This document shows positions 25,880 to 35,002 of a stretch of 64,000 bases of DNA, piece after piece. How positions within the stretch are numbered: the first letter of the stretch is position 1; each line of letters begins with the position of its first letter. Under the pieces are notes generated by a model. That model saw only the letters and a list, made by a program, of their open reading frames with translations. It did not search any database and was not told where the DNA came from. A program made the position numbers and the translations under genes. Origin of the DNA: Pseudomonas sp. GM48 (GTDB lineage: Bacteria; Pseudomonadota; Gammaproteobacteria; Pseudomonadales; Pseudomonadaceae); NCBI RefSeq assembly GCF_000282335.1, contig NZ_AKJM01000038.1, forward strand, positions 1 to 64,000, given 5' to 3'.

Positions 25880-25980
25880 TGTAGGAGCGAGCTTGCTCGC
25901 GAAAAACTGCCGCAGAACGCGGTCATCCAGACATCCCGAGTTATCGTTATCGTCCATCGCAAGCAAGCTCGCTCCTACAG
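25880..25980. repeat. REPIN of the GAGC-arm class inside the chemotaxis operon
   Basis: The arms TGTAGGAGCGAGCTTGCTCG and a slightly altered complement (one arm has AAGC for GAGC) flank a spacer containing GAGTTATCGTTATCGTCC. It lies between the ParC-like and ParP-like genes and so would be transcribed within the operon. Confidence 0.88.
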
Positions 25981-25994
25981 GAAGTGGGCTCATG

Positions 25995-26783
25995 TCATGC
26001 CACCTGCGGAACAAGTTGTGCCGCCAACAGGTGCTTGAGCAATGCGCGATAAGCGAGAACACCACGGCTCTTACCGTCGAACTGCGATGGCGTCAGCCCG
26101 GCACGGCTGGCATCACGCAGTCGCGTGTCCACCGGGATGTAGCCCTGCCAGATTTCATCGGGGAATTTGTCGCGCAGGACACGCAAGGTCCCGAGGGATG
26201 CCTGGGTGCGCCGGTCAAACAGTGTCGGAACAATGCTGAATGGCAGCGCCTGTTTGCGTGAGCGGTTGATCATCGCCAGGGTGTTGACCATGCGCTCGAG
26301 GCCTTTGACTGCCAGGTGTTCAGTCTGCACCGGGATCACCAGTTGCTGACTCGCCGCCAAGGCATTGACCATCAGCACGCCAAGCAATGGCGGGCTGTCG
26401 ATCACCGCGTAATCGAAGTCTTGCCATAGTTGCGCCAGGCTCTTGGCAATCACCAGGCCCAAGCCACTCTGCCCGGGCGACTGGCGCTCAAGAGTGGCCA
26501 GCGCGGTGCTGGACGGCAACAGGGAAATGCGTTCGTCGCTGGTCGACAGCAGCAGTTGACCCGGCAGGCCTTGCGGCACGTTGCCCTTGTGCAGGAACAG
26601 ATCGTAGTTGCTGTGTTCCAGGCTGTCCGGATCGTAGCCGAAGTAGCTGGTCATGGAGCCGTGGGGGTCGAGATCGACCACGACCACGCGCTTGCCCGCC
26701 TCCGCCAGCAAGCCGGCTAAAGCGATGGAGGAAGTGGTTTTACCAACACCACCCTTTTGATTGGCGACTGCCCAGACTCTCAT
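25995..26783 (-). CDS. parC: ParA/Soj-family ATPase for polar array placement (ParC-like)
   Basis: A 262-residue deviant Walker ATPase. It has Walker A KGGVGKTTSS (residues 10-19, with the signature lysine at the start), switch I-like DLDPHGSMTSYFGYD (about 38-52) and Walker B VIDSPPLLGVLMVNAL. Homologues next to che genes place chemoreceptor arrays at the pole and pass them to daughter cells. The name parC here means the chemotaxis ATPase, not topoisomerase IV. It is followed by the ParP-like gene and lies 43 bases after motD. Confidence 0.85.
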   Translation of the reverse strand: MRVWAVANQKGGVGKTTSSIALAGLLAEAGKRVVVVDLDPHGSMTSYFGYDPDSLEHSNYDLFLHKGNVPQGLPGQLLLSTSDERISLLPSSTALATLERQSPGQSGLGLVIAKSLAQLWQDFDYAVIDSPPLLGVLMVNALAASQQLVIPVQTEHLAVKGLERMVNTLAMINRSRKQALPFSIVPTLFDRRTQASLGTLRVLRDKFPDEIWQGYIPVDTRLRDASRAGLTPSQFDGKSRGVLAYRALLKHLLAAQLVPQVA

Positions 26784-26826
26784 TCGGATTGTTCCTCCCG
26801 GCCGAACAGCTCGACCGAGAAATAGC

Positions 26827-27717
26827 TCAACGTGTTAATGCGGGTGACGGAGAATTGACGGCGCTCTCTCGTCCCGGCGACTTGACCGGGGTCGGTGCAG
26901 TTTGTGTGCCAGCACGCTTCAATGCGGCATCCGGTTGCGCATGGGCGGTTCCGGTGCCGGTCAGGCTGCGGCGAACATCGAGGTTGCGCGACACCACCAG
27001 CACCACGCGACGGTTGCGGGCGCGGCCTTCGGCGGTGGCATTGTTGGCCACCGGCTGAAACTCGCCGTAGCCCACCGACGCCAGGCGACCGGGATTCACC
27101 CCTTGCATCGCCAGCATGCGTACGATGCTGGCCGAACGGGCCGAGGACAGCTCCCAGTTGGTCGGGTACTGCGCGGTGCGGATCGGTTGATCGTCGGTGA
27201 AACCTTCGACATGAATCGGGTTGTCGAATGGCTTCAGGATCGCGGCGACCTTGTCGATGATGTTGAACGCGATGTCGCTGGGCATGGCATCGCCGCTGCC
27301 GAATAGCAGGCTGGAGTTGAGCTCGATCTCGACCCACAGTTCGTTGCCGCGCACAGTCATCTGATTGGAGCTGATCAGGTCACCGAACGCCGCGCTGATG
27401 TCATCGGCGATGCTTTTGAGCGGATCGCTGGCGCCGGCGACACCGGCATCGACCTGGTCACTGTCCTTGGCCAACGGCTTGGCCGGGGTCACGGACTTCG
27501 GCCGTTCGTCACCGATGGGGATCGGCTTGAGCGCGCGATCGGAATCGGTGAAGACGCCGATCAGCGCTTCGGAAATGACCTTGTACTTGCCTTCGTTGAT
27601 CGACGAAATCGAGTACATCACCACGAAAAAGGCGAACAGCAAGGTGATGAAGTCCGCGTAGGACACCAGCCAACGTTCATGGTTTACATGCTCTTCATGC
27701 TGGCGACGACGTGCCAT
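26827..27717 (-). CDS. motD: Flagellar motor stator protein MotD (MotB family)
   Basis: A 296-residue stator subunit. A single membrane helix after a basic start (WLVSYADFITLLFAFFVVMY) carries the proton-binding aspartate in SYADF. The plug region follows, then an OmpA-like peptidoglycan-binding domain (VEGFTDDQPIRTAQYPTNWE, LSSARSASIVRML, VGYGEFQP, ARNRRVVLVV). A Pro/Thr/Ala-rich tail ends it. It pairs with MotC as the second stator used by pseudomonads for swarming and high load. Confidence 0.93.
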   Translation of the reverse strand: MARRRQHEEHVNHERWLVSYADFITLLFAFFVVMYSISSINEGKYKVISEALIGVFTDSDRALKPIPIGDERPKSVTPAKPLAKDSDQVDAGVAGASDPLKSIADDISAAFGDLISSNQMTVRGNELWVEIELNSSLLFGSGDAMPSDIAFNIIDKVAAILKPFDNPIHVEGFTDDQPIRTAQYPTNWELSSARSASIVRMLAMQGVNPGRLASVGYGEFQPVANNATAEGRARNRRVVLVVSRNLDVRRSLTGTGTAHAQPDAALKRAGTQTAPTPVKSPGRESAVNSPSPALTR

Positions 27718-27732
27718 GATCCATGTCTCCCA

Positions 27733-28473
27733 TCAATCCATGAAGCCCTGAAGCTTCAACTCAATGGAGCGAGGGTTTTCACCTTCGGCGATCGACAGGA
27801 TCCCTTCCAGCAACATTTCTCGATAACGCGACTGGCGCAACGCGATGGATTTGAGTTTGGCCGCAATCGGCAGCAGCATGAGGTTGGCACTGGCCACGCC
27901 GTAGATAGTGGCGACGAAAGCCACGGCGATGCCGCTACCCAGTTGCGACGGATCACCCAGGTTGCCCATGACGTGAATCAGGCCCATCACCGCACCGATG
28001 ATACCGATGGTCGGCGCATAGCCGCCCATGCTTTCGAAGACCTTGGCGGCTTCGATATCGCGGGCTTCCTGGGTGTAAAAATCCACTTCCAGAATGCTGC
28101 GGATCGCTTCCGGCTCGGCGCCATCCACCAGCAATTGCAGGCCTTTGCGCGCGTAGTTGTCGGGTTCGGCGTCGGCGATACCTTCAAGACCCAGCAGGCC
28201 TTCCTTGCGTGCCGTCAGGCTCCAGTTCACCACGCGGTCGATGCCACCGGCCAGATCGACACGGGGCGGAAACAGGATCCACGCGAGGATCTGCATGGCA
28301 CGCTTGAAGGCGCTCATCGGCGATTGCAGTAGTGCGGCGCCAATAGTGCCACCGAGCACGATCAGCGCTGCCGGACCATTGGCCAGAGCGCCGAGGTGAC
28401 CGCCTTCAAGGTAGTTGCCGCCAATGATGGCGACAAAGGCCATGATGATGCCGATCAGGCTTAGAACATCCAT
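27733..28473 (-). CDS. motC: Flagellar motor stator protein MotC (MotA family)
   Basis: A 246-residue membrane protein with four helices (VLSLIGIIMAFVAIIGGNYL at the start; GIIGAVMGLIHVMGNLG and VAFVATIYGVASANLMLLPI near residues 150-205) and a cytoplasmic loop between helices 2 and 3. The start ATG at 28473 overlaps the cheB stop by one base (TGATG). A GTG three codons upstream is possible but lies inside cheB. Confidence 0.93.
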   Translation of the reverse strand: MDVLSLIGIIMAFVAIIGGNYLEGGHLGALANGPAALIVLGGTIGAALLQSPMSAFKRAMQILAWILFPPRVDLAGGIDRVVNWSLTARKEGLLGLEGIADAEPDNYARKGLQLLVDGAEPEAIRSILEVDFYTQEARDIEAAKVFESMGGYAPTIGIIGAVMGLIHVMGNLGDPSQLGSGIAVAFVATIYGVASANLMLLPIAAKLKSIALRQSRYREMLLEGILSIAEGENPRSIELKLQGFMD

Positions 28474-29597
28474 CAGATGCACGCCTCGACCAAGTGCTTG
28501 CCGATATCGTCGAGGCTGTACACCGCGTCGGCGAGCTCAGCTTTGACGATGGCCATCGGCATGCCGTAGATCACGCAACTGGCTTCGTCCTGCGCCCAGA
28601 TCGAACTGCCGCCCTGCTTGAGCAGGCGCGCACCTTCACGACCGTCGGCCCCCATGCCGGTCAGGACGACCGCCAGAACTTTGTCACCGTAGGACTTGGC
28701 CGCCGAACCGAACGTGATATCCACGCACGGCTTGTAATTCAGACGTTCGTCGCCCGGGAGGATTTTCACCGCGCCGCGGCCGTCGATCATCATTTGCTTG
28801 CCACCCGGCGCCAGCAGCGCCAGGCCCGGACGCAGGATGTCGCCGTCCTCGGCTTCCTTGACGCTGATGCGGCAAAGCTTGTCCAGGCGCTCGGCGAAGG
28901 CCTTGGTGAAGGCCGCCGGCATGTGTTGGATCAGCACGATCGGCGCCGGGAAGCTGGCCGGCAATTGGGTCAACACTCGTTGCAGGGCAACGGGGCCGCC
29001 GGTGGAAGTACCGATGGCCACCAGTTTGTAGTTTTTGCGTTTCGGCGCGGGCGACGACGGGGTGGCCGCATGCGCACGCACAGGGATCGGTGCCGGACGC
29101 ACGGACGCGCTGCCGCCAAAGCTGCCAGCGCTCGAAGACGCAGGTGCAGGGGTGGGCGCGGCGACAGGCGCCGGAGCGCTGTAGGTGCTGACCCGACGAT
29201 TACTGCGCGAGATGCTCAGAATCTTCTCGCACAGCAGTTGCTTTACCTTCTCGGGGTTGCGCGAGATGTCTTCGAAATTCTTCGGCAGGAAGTCCACCGC
29301 GCCGGCATCCAGCGCATCGAGGGTGACCCGGGCACCTTCGTGGGTCAGCGAGGAGAACATCAAGACCGGGGTCGGGCAGCGCTGCATGATGTGCCGCACT
29401 GCCGTGATGCCGTCCATCATCGGCATCTCGTAGTCCATGGTGATCACGTCGGGCTTGAGGGCCAGCGCCTGATCAATCGCCTCTTTGCCGTTGGTCGCCG
29501 TGCCGACGACCTGGATATTCGAATCCGCTGAAAGAATTTCCGAGACGCGGCGGCGGAAAAACCCCGAATCGTCCACCACCAGGACTTTGACTGCCAT
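28473..29597 (-). CDS. cheB: Chemotaxis protein-glutamate methylesterase CheB
   Basis: A 374-residue two-domain response regulator. The receiver domain (residues 1-120) has VLVVDDS at the N-terminus and the phosphorylated aspartate D55 in [10 protein letters not shown] Pro/Ala/Ser-rich linker of about 60 residues follows, then the methylesterase domain with the catalytic serine in AIGTSTGGP, His in VLIQHMP and Asp in LTGMGADG. It removes methyl groups from receptors for adaptation. I chose the ATG at 29597, which follows GGAG. No cheR is in the window. Confidence 0.95.
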   Translation of the reverse strand: MAVKVLVVDDSGFFRRRVSEILSADSNIQVVGTATNGKEAIDQALALKPDVITMDYEMPMMDGITAVRHIMQRCPTPVLMFSSLTHEGARVTLDALDAGAVDFLPKNFEDISRNPEKVKQLLCEKILSISRSNRRVSTYSAPAPVAAPTPAPASSSAGSFGGSASVRPAPIPVRAHAATPSSPAPKRKNYKLVAIGTSTGGPVALQRVLTQLPASFPAPIVLIQHMPAAFTKAFAERLDKLCRISVKEAEDGDILRPGLALLAPGGKQMMIDGRGAVKILPGDERLNYKPCVDITFGSAAKSYGDKVLAVVLTGMGADGREGARLLKQGGSSIWAQDEASCVIYGMPMAIVKAELADAVYSLDDIGKHLVEACI

Positions 29598-29645
29598 AAA
29601 CACTCCATTAGATGGAGCGAGGCCAGGCGCCCCGCTCCACCAGAA

Positions 29646-31922
29646 TCAAATACGCCGTGTGGCGTAACGCTTGAGCATGCTCGGTACATCGAGAATCAGC
29701 GCAATGCGGCCGTCACCGGTGATGGTGGCGCCGGACATGCCCGGAGTTCCCTGGAGCATTTTGCCCAATGGCTTGATGACCACTTCTTCCTGGCCCACCA
29801 GTTGGTCGACGACAAAGCCGATCCGTTGCGTGCCCACCGAAAGGATCACCACGTGGCCTTCGCGCTGCTCTTCGTGAGCGGCGGAGCTGACCAGCCAGCG
29901 TTTGAGATAGAACAATGGCAGTGCCTTGTCCCGTACGATCACCACTTCCTGGCCGTCCACGACGTTGGTGGTCGACAGGTCGAGGTGGAAGATCTCGTTG
30001 ACGTTCACCAGCGGGAACGCAAATGCCTGGTTGCCGAGCATGACCATCAGTGTCGGCATGATCGCCAGGGTCAGCGGCACCTTGATGACGATCTTCGAGC
30101 CCTGGCCCTTGGCCGAGTAGATATTGATCGAACCGTTGAGCTGGGAAATCTTGGTTTTCACCACGTCCATGCCCACGCCGCGACCCGATACGTCGGATAT
30201 CTCGGTTTTGGTCGAGAATCCCGGGGCGAAGATCAGGTTGTAGCACTCGGTGTCGCTCAAGCGATCGGCCGCATCCTTGTCCATCACGCCGCGTTTTACC
30301 GCGATGGAACGCAGGACGTTCGGGTCCATGCCTTTGCCATCATCGGAGATCGACAGCAGGATGTGATCGCCTTCCTGCTCGGCCGCCAGGATCACCTTGC
30401 CGCCACGGGCCTTGCCCGAGGCTTCGCGTTCTTCCGGCGATTCGATGCCGTGGTCGACCGCGTTGCGCACCAAGTGCACCAGCGGGTCGGCCAGGGCCTC
30501 GACGAGGTTCTTGTCGAGGTCGGTTTCTTCGCCGACCAGTTCCAGGTTGATCTCTTTCTTGAGCTGGCGAGCCAGGTCGCGAACCAGGCGCGGGAAGCGC
30601 CCGAAAACTTTCTTGATCGGTTGCATCCGGGTTTTCATGACCGCGGTTTGCAGGTCGGCCGTAACCACGTCGAGGTTCGACACGGCCTTGGACATGGCTT
30701 CGTCGCCGCTGTTGAGCCCCAGGCGGACCAGGCGGTTACGAACCAGTACCAACTCGCCGACCATGTTCATGATTTCGTCGAGGCGCGCGGTATCGACACG
30801 CACGGTGGTCTCGGCTTCGCTCGCCGGCTTTTCCGCAGGTGGCGCGGCCGGGGCGCGGGCAGCAGCTGGTGCAGCAGCGGCCGCGGGAGCCGGCGTTTCG
30901 GCTTTTGGCTCCGGTGCCTTGGCCACAGGTTTCGGCGCCGCGACCTTGGCTGCCGGTGCCGCAACAGAAGCGTTGGAACCGTTGGCCACCGTCGCAGTGC
31001 CGACTTCGCTGAACTTGCCTTTACCGTGCAATTCGTCGAGCAGCGTTTCGAACTCGTGATCGGAAATCAGATCACTGCCGGCCGCCACTGCGGTGGGTGC
31101 GGCGGGTGCAGGCACGGAAGCAATGGCCGATTCCAGTGCCTCGACGGCAAAGTTGCCCTTGCCATGCAACTGATCGAGCAAAGCCTCGAATTCATCATCG
31201 GTAATGTCGGAGCTGTCGCCCGCCGCTTTCGGCGCTTGCGCAGGCGCAGGCGCCGGCACCACCGCGTCAATGGCGAACTGGCCTTTACCGTGCAACTGAT
31301 CGAGCAATGACTCGAACTCGGCATCGGTGATTTCGTCGCTGGCAGCGGCATCGCTGGCAGGCGCTGGAGCAGCCGCCGAGGCAGCCGCCGGGGCCTCGGC
31401 CTGCGCCTTGACGGCGTTCAGCGAGTCCAGCAGTTGTTCGAATTCATTGTCGGTGATGTCGCCCGATTCGCTTTCAGCCACGGGCTCTTCAATCACTTCG
31501 GCGACAGGCGCGGATACGGCATCGTCTGCCGTTTGCGGCTCGGCCAGACGGGCCAGTGCCGCAAGCAATTCAGGTGTCGCAGCCGTGATCGGGCCGCGCT
31601 CGCGGACTTCGCTGAACATGCTGTTCACCGCGTCCAGCGCTTCGAGAACCACGTCCATCAATTCCGAGTCGACGCGCCGCTCACCCTTGCGCAGGATGTC
31701 GAACACGTTCTCGGCGATGTGGCAGCACTCCACCAGCTCGTTGAGCTGGAGGAAGCCGGCGCCCCCTTTTACAGTGTGAAAACCGCGAAAAATTGCATTG
31801 AGCAGATCCGCATCATCCGGACGGCTTTCCAGCTCGACCAGTTGCTCGGACAGTTGCTCTAGAATCTCGCCGGCCTCAACCAGGAAATCCTGAAGGATCT
31901 CTTCATCGGCGCCGAAGCTCAT
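29646..31922 (-). CDS. cheA: Chemotaxis histidine kinase CheA with four linker repeats
   Basis: A 758-residue kinase. The P1 phosphotransfer domain has His49 in RGFHTVKGG. A low-complexity linker spans about 130-370. The P3 dimer helices begin near 375 (VDTARLDEIMNMVGELVLVRN). The P4 ATPase domain includes LVHLVRNAVDHGIE and DDGKGMD, and the P5 CheW-like domain is C-terminal. No folded P2 CheY-binding domain is apparent. In its place the linker carries four motifs, [IT]xD-x-EFE-x-LLD-x-L, at residues 155, 197, 239 and 285, the last three ending HGKG. They resemble the FliM N-terminus and the CheZ C-terminus. It lies between cheZ and cheB. Confidence 0.96.
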   Translation of the reverse strand: MSFGADEEILQDFLVEAGEILEQLSEQLVELESRPDDADLLNAIFRGFHTVKGGAGFLQLNELVECCHIAENVFDILRKGERRVDSELMDVVLEALDAVNSMFSEVRERGPITAATPELLAALARLAEPQTADDAVSAPVAEVIEEPVAESESGDITDNEFEQLLDSLNAVKAQAEAPAAASAAAPAPASDAAASDEITDAEFESLLDQLHGKGQFAIDAVVPAPAPAQAPKAAGDSSDITDDEFEALLDQLHGKGNFAVEALESAIASVPAPAAPTAVAAGSDLISDHEFETLLDELHGKGKFSEVGTATVANGSNASVAAPAAKVAAPKPVAKAPEPKAETPAPAAAAAPAAARAPAAPPAEKPASEAETTVRVDTARLDEIMNMVGELVLVRNRLVRLGLNSGDEAMSKAVSNLDVVTADLQTAVMKTRMQPIKKVFGRFPRLVRDLARQLKKEINLELVGEETDLDKNLVEALADPLVHLVRNAVDHGIESPEEREASGKARGGKVILAAEQEGDHILLSISDDGKGMDPNVLRSIAVKRGVMDKDAADRLSDTECYNLIFAPGFSTKTEISDVSGRGVGMDVVKTKISQLNGSINIYSAKGQGSKIVIKVPLTLAIMPTLMVMLGNQAFAFPLVNVNEIFHLDLSTTNVVDGQEVVIVRDKALPLFYLKRWLVSSAAHEEQREGHVVILSVGTQRIGFVVDQLVGQEEVVIKPLGKMLQGTPGMSGATITGDGRIALILDVPSMLKRYATRRI
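31017..31460 (-). repeat. Four coding repeats in the cheA linker
   Basis: In-frame repeats encode DITDNEFEQLLDSL, EITDAEFESLLDQLHGKG, DITDDEFEALLDQLHGKG and LISDHEFETLLDELHGKG at CheA residues 155, 197, 239 and 285, spaced by 42, 42 and 46 residues with Ala/Pro-rich spacers. The protein motif is far better kept than the spacers, which suggests selection on the motif. Confidence 0.9.
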
Positions 31923-31969
31923 CAGGGGGGTGCTCCTAACAGGTCTAAAAACCTAAAATACCTAAAAGT

Positions 31970-32758
31970 CTAAAACCCTAGGCTGGATAGCAAATCGTCC
32001 ACATCGTCCTGACCGGACACAACGTCTTCTCTTTTATCGGCATGAATCTGCGGACCTTCACCCTGAGAGAGATGTTTTTGTGGATCTTTTTCCGCAAGCA
32101 TCGCTTCATGGTCATGTTCGATGCCCGCAAAGCGGTCCACCTGACTGGCCATCAGCACAAGCTTGAGCAGGTTGCTTTCAACTTCGGTGACCAACTGGGT
32201 CACACGCTTGATCACTTGCCCTGTGAGGTCCTGGTAATCCTGGGCGAGCAGGATGTCGTTCAGGTTGCCCGACACCGCACGATTGTCCGTGCCGCTGCGC
32301 GTCAGGAAGCCGTCGACCCGCCGGGCCAGCTCACGAAACTCTTCCGCGCCGACTTCGCGACGCATGAAGCGCCCCCAGTCCGTGCTCAAGGCCTGGGCTT
32401 CATCCGCCAGGCCATTGACCAGCGGCGTGGCACTTTCCACCAGATCCATGGTGCGGTTGGCCGCGGCCTCGGTCAGCTTGACCACATACCCCAGACGCTC
32501 GGTGGCATCGGTGATCTGCGACACCTCTTCGGCTTGCGGCATGTGCGGGTCAATCTGGAAATTGACGATCGCGCTATGCAGCTCGCGAGTGAGCTTGCCC
32601 ACTTCCTGATACAGGCCGCGGTCACGGGTCTGGTTGAGCTCATGGATCAATTGCACGGCGTCGCCGAACTTGCCTTTTTCAAGGCTCGCGACCAATTCGA
32701 CGGCGTGTTTTTTCAGGGTCGACTCAAAGTCGCCCAATGAAGTTTCGTTATTGCCCAT
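31970..32758 (-). CDS. cheZ: CheY-P phosphatase CheZ
   Basis: A 262-residue helical protein. The catalytic segment LLAQDYQDLTGQVIKRV holds the conserved Asp and Gln that act on phospho-CheY. The C-terminus ends DVDDLLSSLGF, the amphipathic tail that docks on CheY. I chose the ATG at 32758, because residues upstream are not conserved. It follows cheY after 21 bases and precedes cheA by 47 bases. Confidence 0.94.
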   Translation of the reverse strand: MGNNETSLGDFESTLKKHAVELVASLEKGKFGDAVQLIHELNQTRDRGLYQEVGKLTRELHSAIVNFQIDPHMPQAEEVSQITDATERLGYVVKLTEAAANRTMDLVESATPLVNGLADEAQALSTDWGRFMRREVGAEEFRELARRVDGFLTRSGTDNRAVSGNLNDILLAQDYQDLTGQVIKRVTQLVTEVESNLLKLVLMASQVDRFAGIEHDHEAMLAEKDPQKHLSQGEGPQIHADKREDVVSGQDDVDDLLSSLGF

Positions 32759-32779
32759 AGCTCCCCCGTGGCGCACTCA

Positions 32780-33151
32780 TCAACCGATGCGTTCGAAAAT
32801 CTTCTCGATTTTTTCTTTCAACGCCTGGGCCGTGAAGGGTTTGACCACATAGCCGTTAACGCCGGCCTGGGCCGCCTCGATGATCTGCTCACGCTTGGCT
32901 TCAGCGGTCACCATCAGCACCGGCAGGTGCTTGAGCTTTTCATCGGCACGCACGTGGCGCAGCAGATCGATACCGGTCATGCCAGGCATGTTCCAGTCCG
33001 TTACCAGAAAGTCGATGCTTCCGCTGTTGAGCACCGGAATGGCGGTAGTGCCATCGTCGGCCTCGACGGTGTTGGTGAACCCAAGGTCACGCAGCAGGTT
33101 CTTGATGATCCGCCGCATCGTTGAGAAGTCATCAACGATGAGGATTTTCAT
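32780..33151 (-). CDS. cheY: Chemotaxis response regulator CheY
   Basis: A 123-residue single-domain receiver that binds FliM. The acidic pocket is IVDD (residues 5-8), the phosphorylated residue D52 lies in LVTDWNMPG, Thr follows in VLMVTAEAK, and Lys in VVKPF. The ATG at 33151 gives the standard N-terminus MKILIVDD, but a good ribosome-binding site (GGAGG, 33173-33169) lies 17 bases away. It is five bases from an in-frame TTG at 33163, which would add MDKN. The start is therefore uncertain by four residues. Confidence 0.95.
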   Translation of the reverse strand: MKILIVDDFSTMRRIIKNLLRDLGFTNTVEADDGTTAIPVLNSGSIDFLVTDWNMPGMTGIDLLRHVRADEKLKHLPVLMVTAEAKREQIIEAAQAGVNGYVVKPFTAQALKEKIEKIFERIG

Positions 33152-33186
33152 GTTCTTGTCCAATTCGACCTCCAAGCAGTCTTAAA

Positions 33187-33207
33187 CGCGCCCAGCACCT
33201 GGACGCG
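33187..33207 (-). terminator. Hairpin between fliA and cheY
   Basis: On the minus strand, CGCGTCCAG, loop GTG, CTGGGCGCG forms a nine-base stem with one G-T pair, followed only by TTTAAG. It lies in the 167-base gap after fliA and 36 bases before cheY. It may act as a weak terminator or attenuator that sets cheY-cheZ-cheA expression apart from fliA; the T-tract is short. Confidence 0.45.
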
Positions 33208-33318
33208 CCATTTCAATCAATCCGGCAAAGCACTCAATGACTGTCTGGAGCACAACAGATCGGGACCGGAGCAGTTCAACACCACACCAGCCTCTTTCGC
33301 AGTGTCCCCACACTGCCT

Positions 33319-34059
33319 TCAGCGCGCTCGCCACTCCCCCAAACGCCCCCGCAAACGGGCCGCGCACTGGCTGTGTAACTGGCTGACCCGAGATTCGCTG
33401 ACCCCCAGGACCTCACCGATTTCCTTGAGGTTCAACTCTTCGTCGTAGTACAGCGCCAACACCAGTCGCTCGCGCTCCGGCAAATTGGCAATCGCATCCG
33501 CCAGCGCAGCCTGGAAGCGTTCATCTTCCAGGTCGCGTGACGGCTCGAGATGAGCACTCGCGCCATCCTCGTGCAGCCCTTCGTGTTCGCCGTCCTGCAA
33601 CAGATCGTCAAAACTGAATAACCGGCTGCCCAGGGTGTCGTTCAAAATCCCGTAGTAATCGTCGAGACTCAATTGGAGTTCGGCCGCAACTTCGTGATCT
33701 TTAGCGTCACGGCCGGTTTTCGCTTCAATCGAGCGAATGGCGTCGCTGACCATGCGCGTATTGCGGTGAACCGAACGTGGTGCCCAGTCCCCCTTGCGCA
33801 CTTCATCGAGCATGGCGCCGCGGATTCGAATGCCCGCGTACGTCTCGAAACTGGCGCCTTTGCCGGCGTCATATTTGGTTGACACTTCAAGCAGGCCGAT
33901 CATCCCGGCCTGGATCAGGTCTTCGACCTGGACACTGGCCGGCAAGCGCGCCAGCAAGTGGTAGGCAATGCGTTTAACCAGCGGTGCGTAACGCTCGATC
34001 AGCTCGTACTGCGCATCACGCGCCGATGTTTTGTAGAGGTTGTAACTGCTGGCCGTCAT
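33319..34059 (-). CDS. fliA: Flagellar sigma factor FliA (sigma-28)
   Basis: A 246-residue sigma factor for late flagellar genes. Region 2 includes YAPLVKRIAYHLLARLPASV and VEDLIQAGMIGLLE, and region 4 includes LPERERLVLALYYDEELNLK and EIGEVLGVSESRVSQLHSQ. The start ATG overlaps the fleN stop by four bases. Sigma-28 type elements upstream of fliC and fliS in this window are its likely targets. The anti-sigma factor FlgM is not in the window. Confidence 0.96.
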   Translation of the reverse strand: MTASSYNLYKTSARDAQYELIERYAPLVKRIAYHLLARLPASVQVEDLIQAGMIGLLEVSTKYDAGKGASFETYAGIRIRGAMLDEVRKGDWAPRSVHRNTRMVSDAIRSIEAKTGRDAKDHEVAAELQLSLDDYYGILNDTLGSRLFSFDDLLQDGEHEGLHEDGASAHLEPSRDLEDERFQAALADAIANLPERERLVLALYYDEELNLKEIGEVLGVSESRVSQLHSQCAARLRGRLGEWRAR

Positions 34060-34886
34060 ATCACAGGTCCTGCTGTCTGTTGCACGAGGCGCTCGACGAA
34101 AAACTCCAGGTGCCCGCGCGGGTTGGCAGGCAGCGGCCAGGTATCGACTTTCTGTGCGATGGCCTTGAACGCCAGCGAGCACTTGGAACGCGGGAACGCC
34201 TCGTAGACAGCGCGCTGCTTCTGCACGGCCTTGCGTACGCTTTCGTCGTAGGGCACCGCGCCGACGTATTGCAGGGCGACGTCGAGGAAGCGATCCGTGA
34301 CTTTGGTCAACTTGGCGAACAGGTTGCGCCCTTCCTGCGGGCTCTGGGCCATGTTGGCCAGGACGCGGAAGCGGTTCATGCCGTAGTCGCGATTGAGCAA
34401 CTTGATCAAGGCGTAGGCATCGGTAATCGAGGTCGGTTCGTCGCACACCACCAGCAGCACTTCCTGGGCTGCGCGAACGAAACTGACTACCGAGTCACCA
34501 ATACCCGCAGCGGTGTCGATCACCAATACGTCGAGGTTATCGCCGATATCGCTGAAGGCCTGGATCAGGCCGGCGTGTTGCGCCGGGCTCAGATGCACCA
34601 TGCTCTGAGTGCCGGATGCGGCCGGAACGATACGGATGCCGCCTGGCCCCTGCAGCAGTACATCGCGCAGTTCGCAGCGGCCCTCGATCACGTCGGCCAG
34701 GGTACGTTTGGGTGTCAGGCCCAGCAGAACGTCGACGTTCGCCAACCCCAGGTCGGCGTCCAGCAACATGACGCGCCGGCCAAGCTCAGCCAAAGCCAGG
34801 GACAAGTTCACTGACACGTTAGTTTTCCCGACGCCACCTTTGCCGCCGGTCACCGCGATCACCTGTACGGGATGCATGCTGCCCAT
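34056..34886 (-). CDS. fleN: Flagellar number regulator FleN (FlhG)
   Basis: A 276-residue MinD/ParA-type ATPase that limits flagellar number by binding FleQ. It has the Walker A-type motif VTGGKGGVGKTNVSVNL (residues 13-29), MLLDADLGLANVDVLLGL and VLVIDTAAGIGDSVVSF, and a C-terminal amphipathic segment. I chose the ATG at 34886 (MGSMHPVQV), close to the P. aeruginosa FleN start; MHPVQV at 34877 is possible. It lies between flhF and fliA. Confidence 0.96.
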   Translation of the reverse strand: MGSMHPVQVIAVTGGKGGVGKTNVSVNLSLALAELGRRVMLLDADLGLANVDVLLGLTPKRTLADVIEGRCELRDVLLQGPGGIRIVPAASGTQSMVHLSPAQHAGLIQAFSDIGDNLDVLVIDTAAGIGDSVVSFVRAAQEVLLVVCDEPTSITDAYALIKLLNRDYGMNRFRVLANMAQSPQEGRNLFAKLTKVTDRFLDVALQYVGAVPYDESVRKAVQKQRAVYEAFPRSKCSLAFKAIAQKVDTWPLPANPRGHLEFFVERLVQQTAGPVI

Positions 34887-35002
34887 GTTATTTCTTTACC
34901 TTGTCTTGCATAGACGGAGGCCACATTACTGGCTGCGCGTTCGCAAACGGAACAATGCATGGCAGACCATCGATGTAGGTACAAAAACTGTTCATTAATA
35001 CC

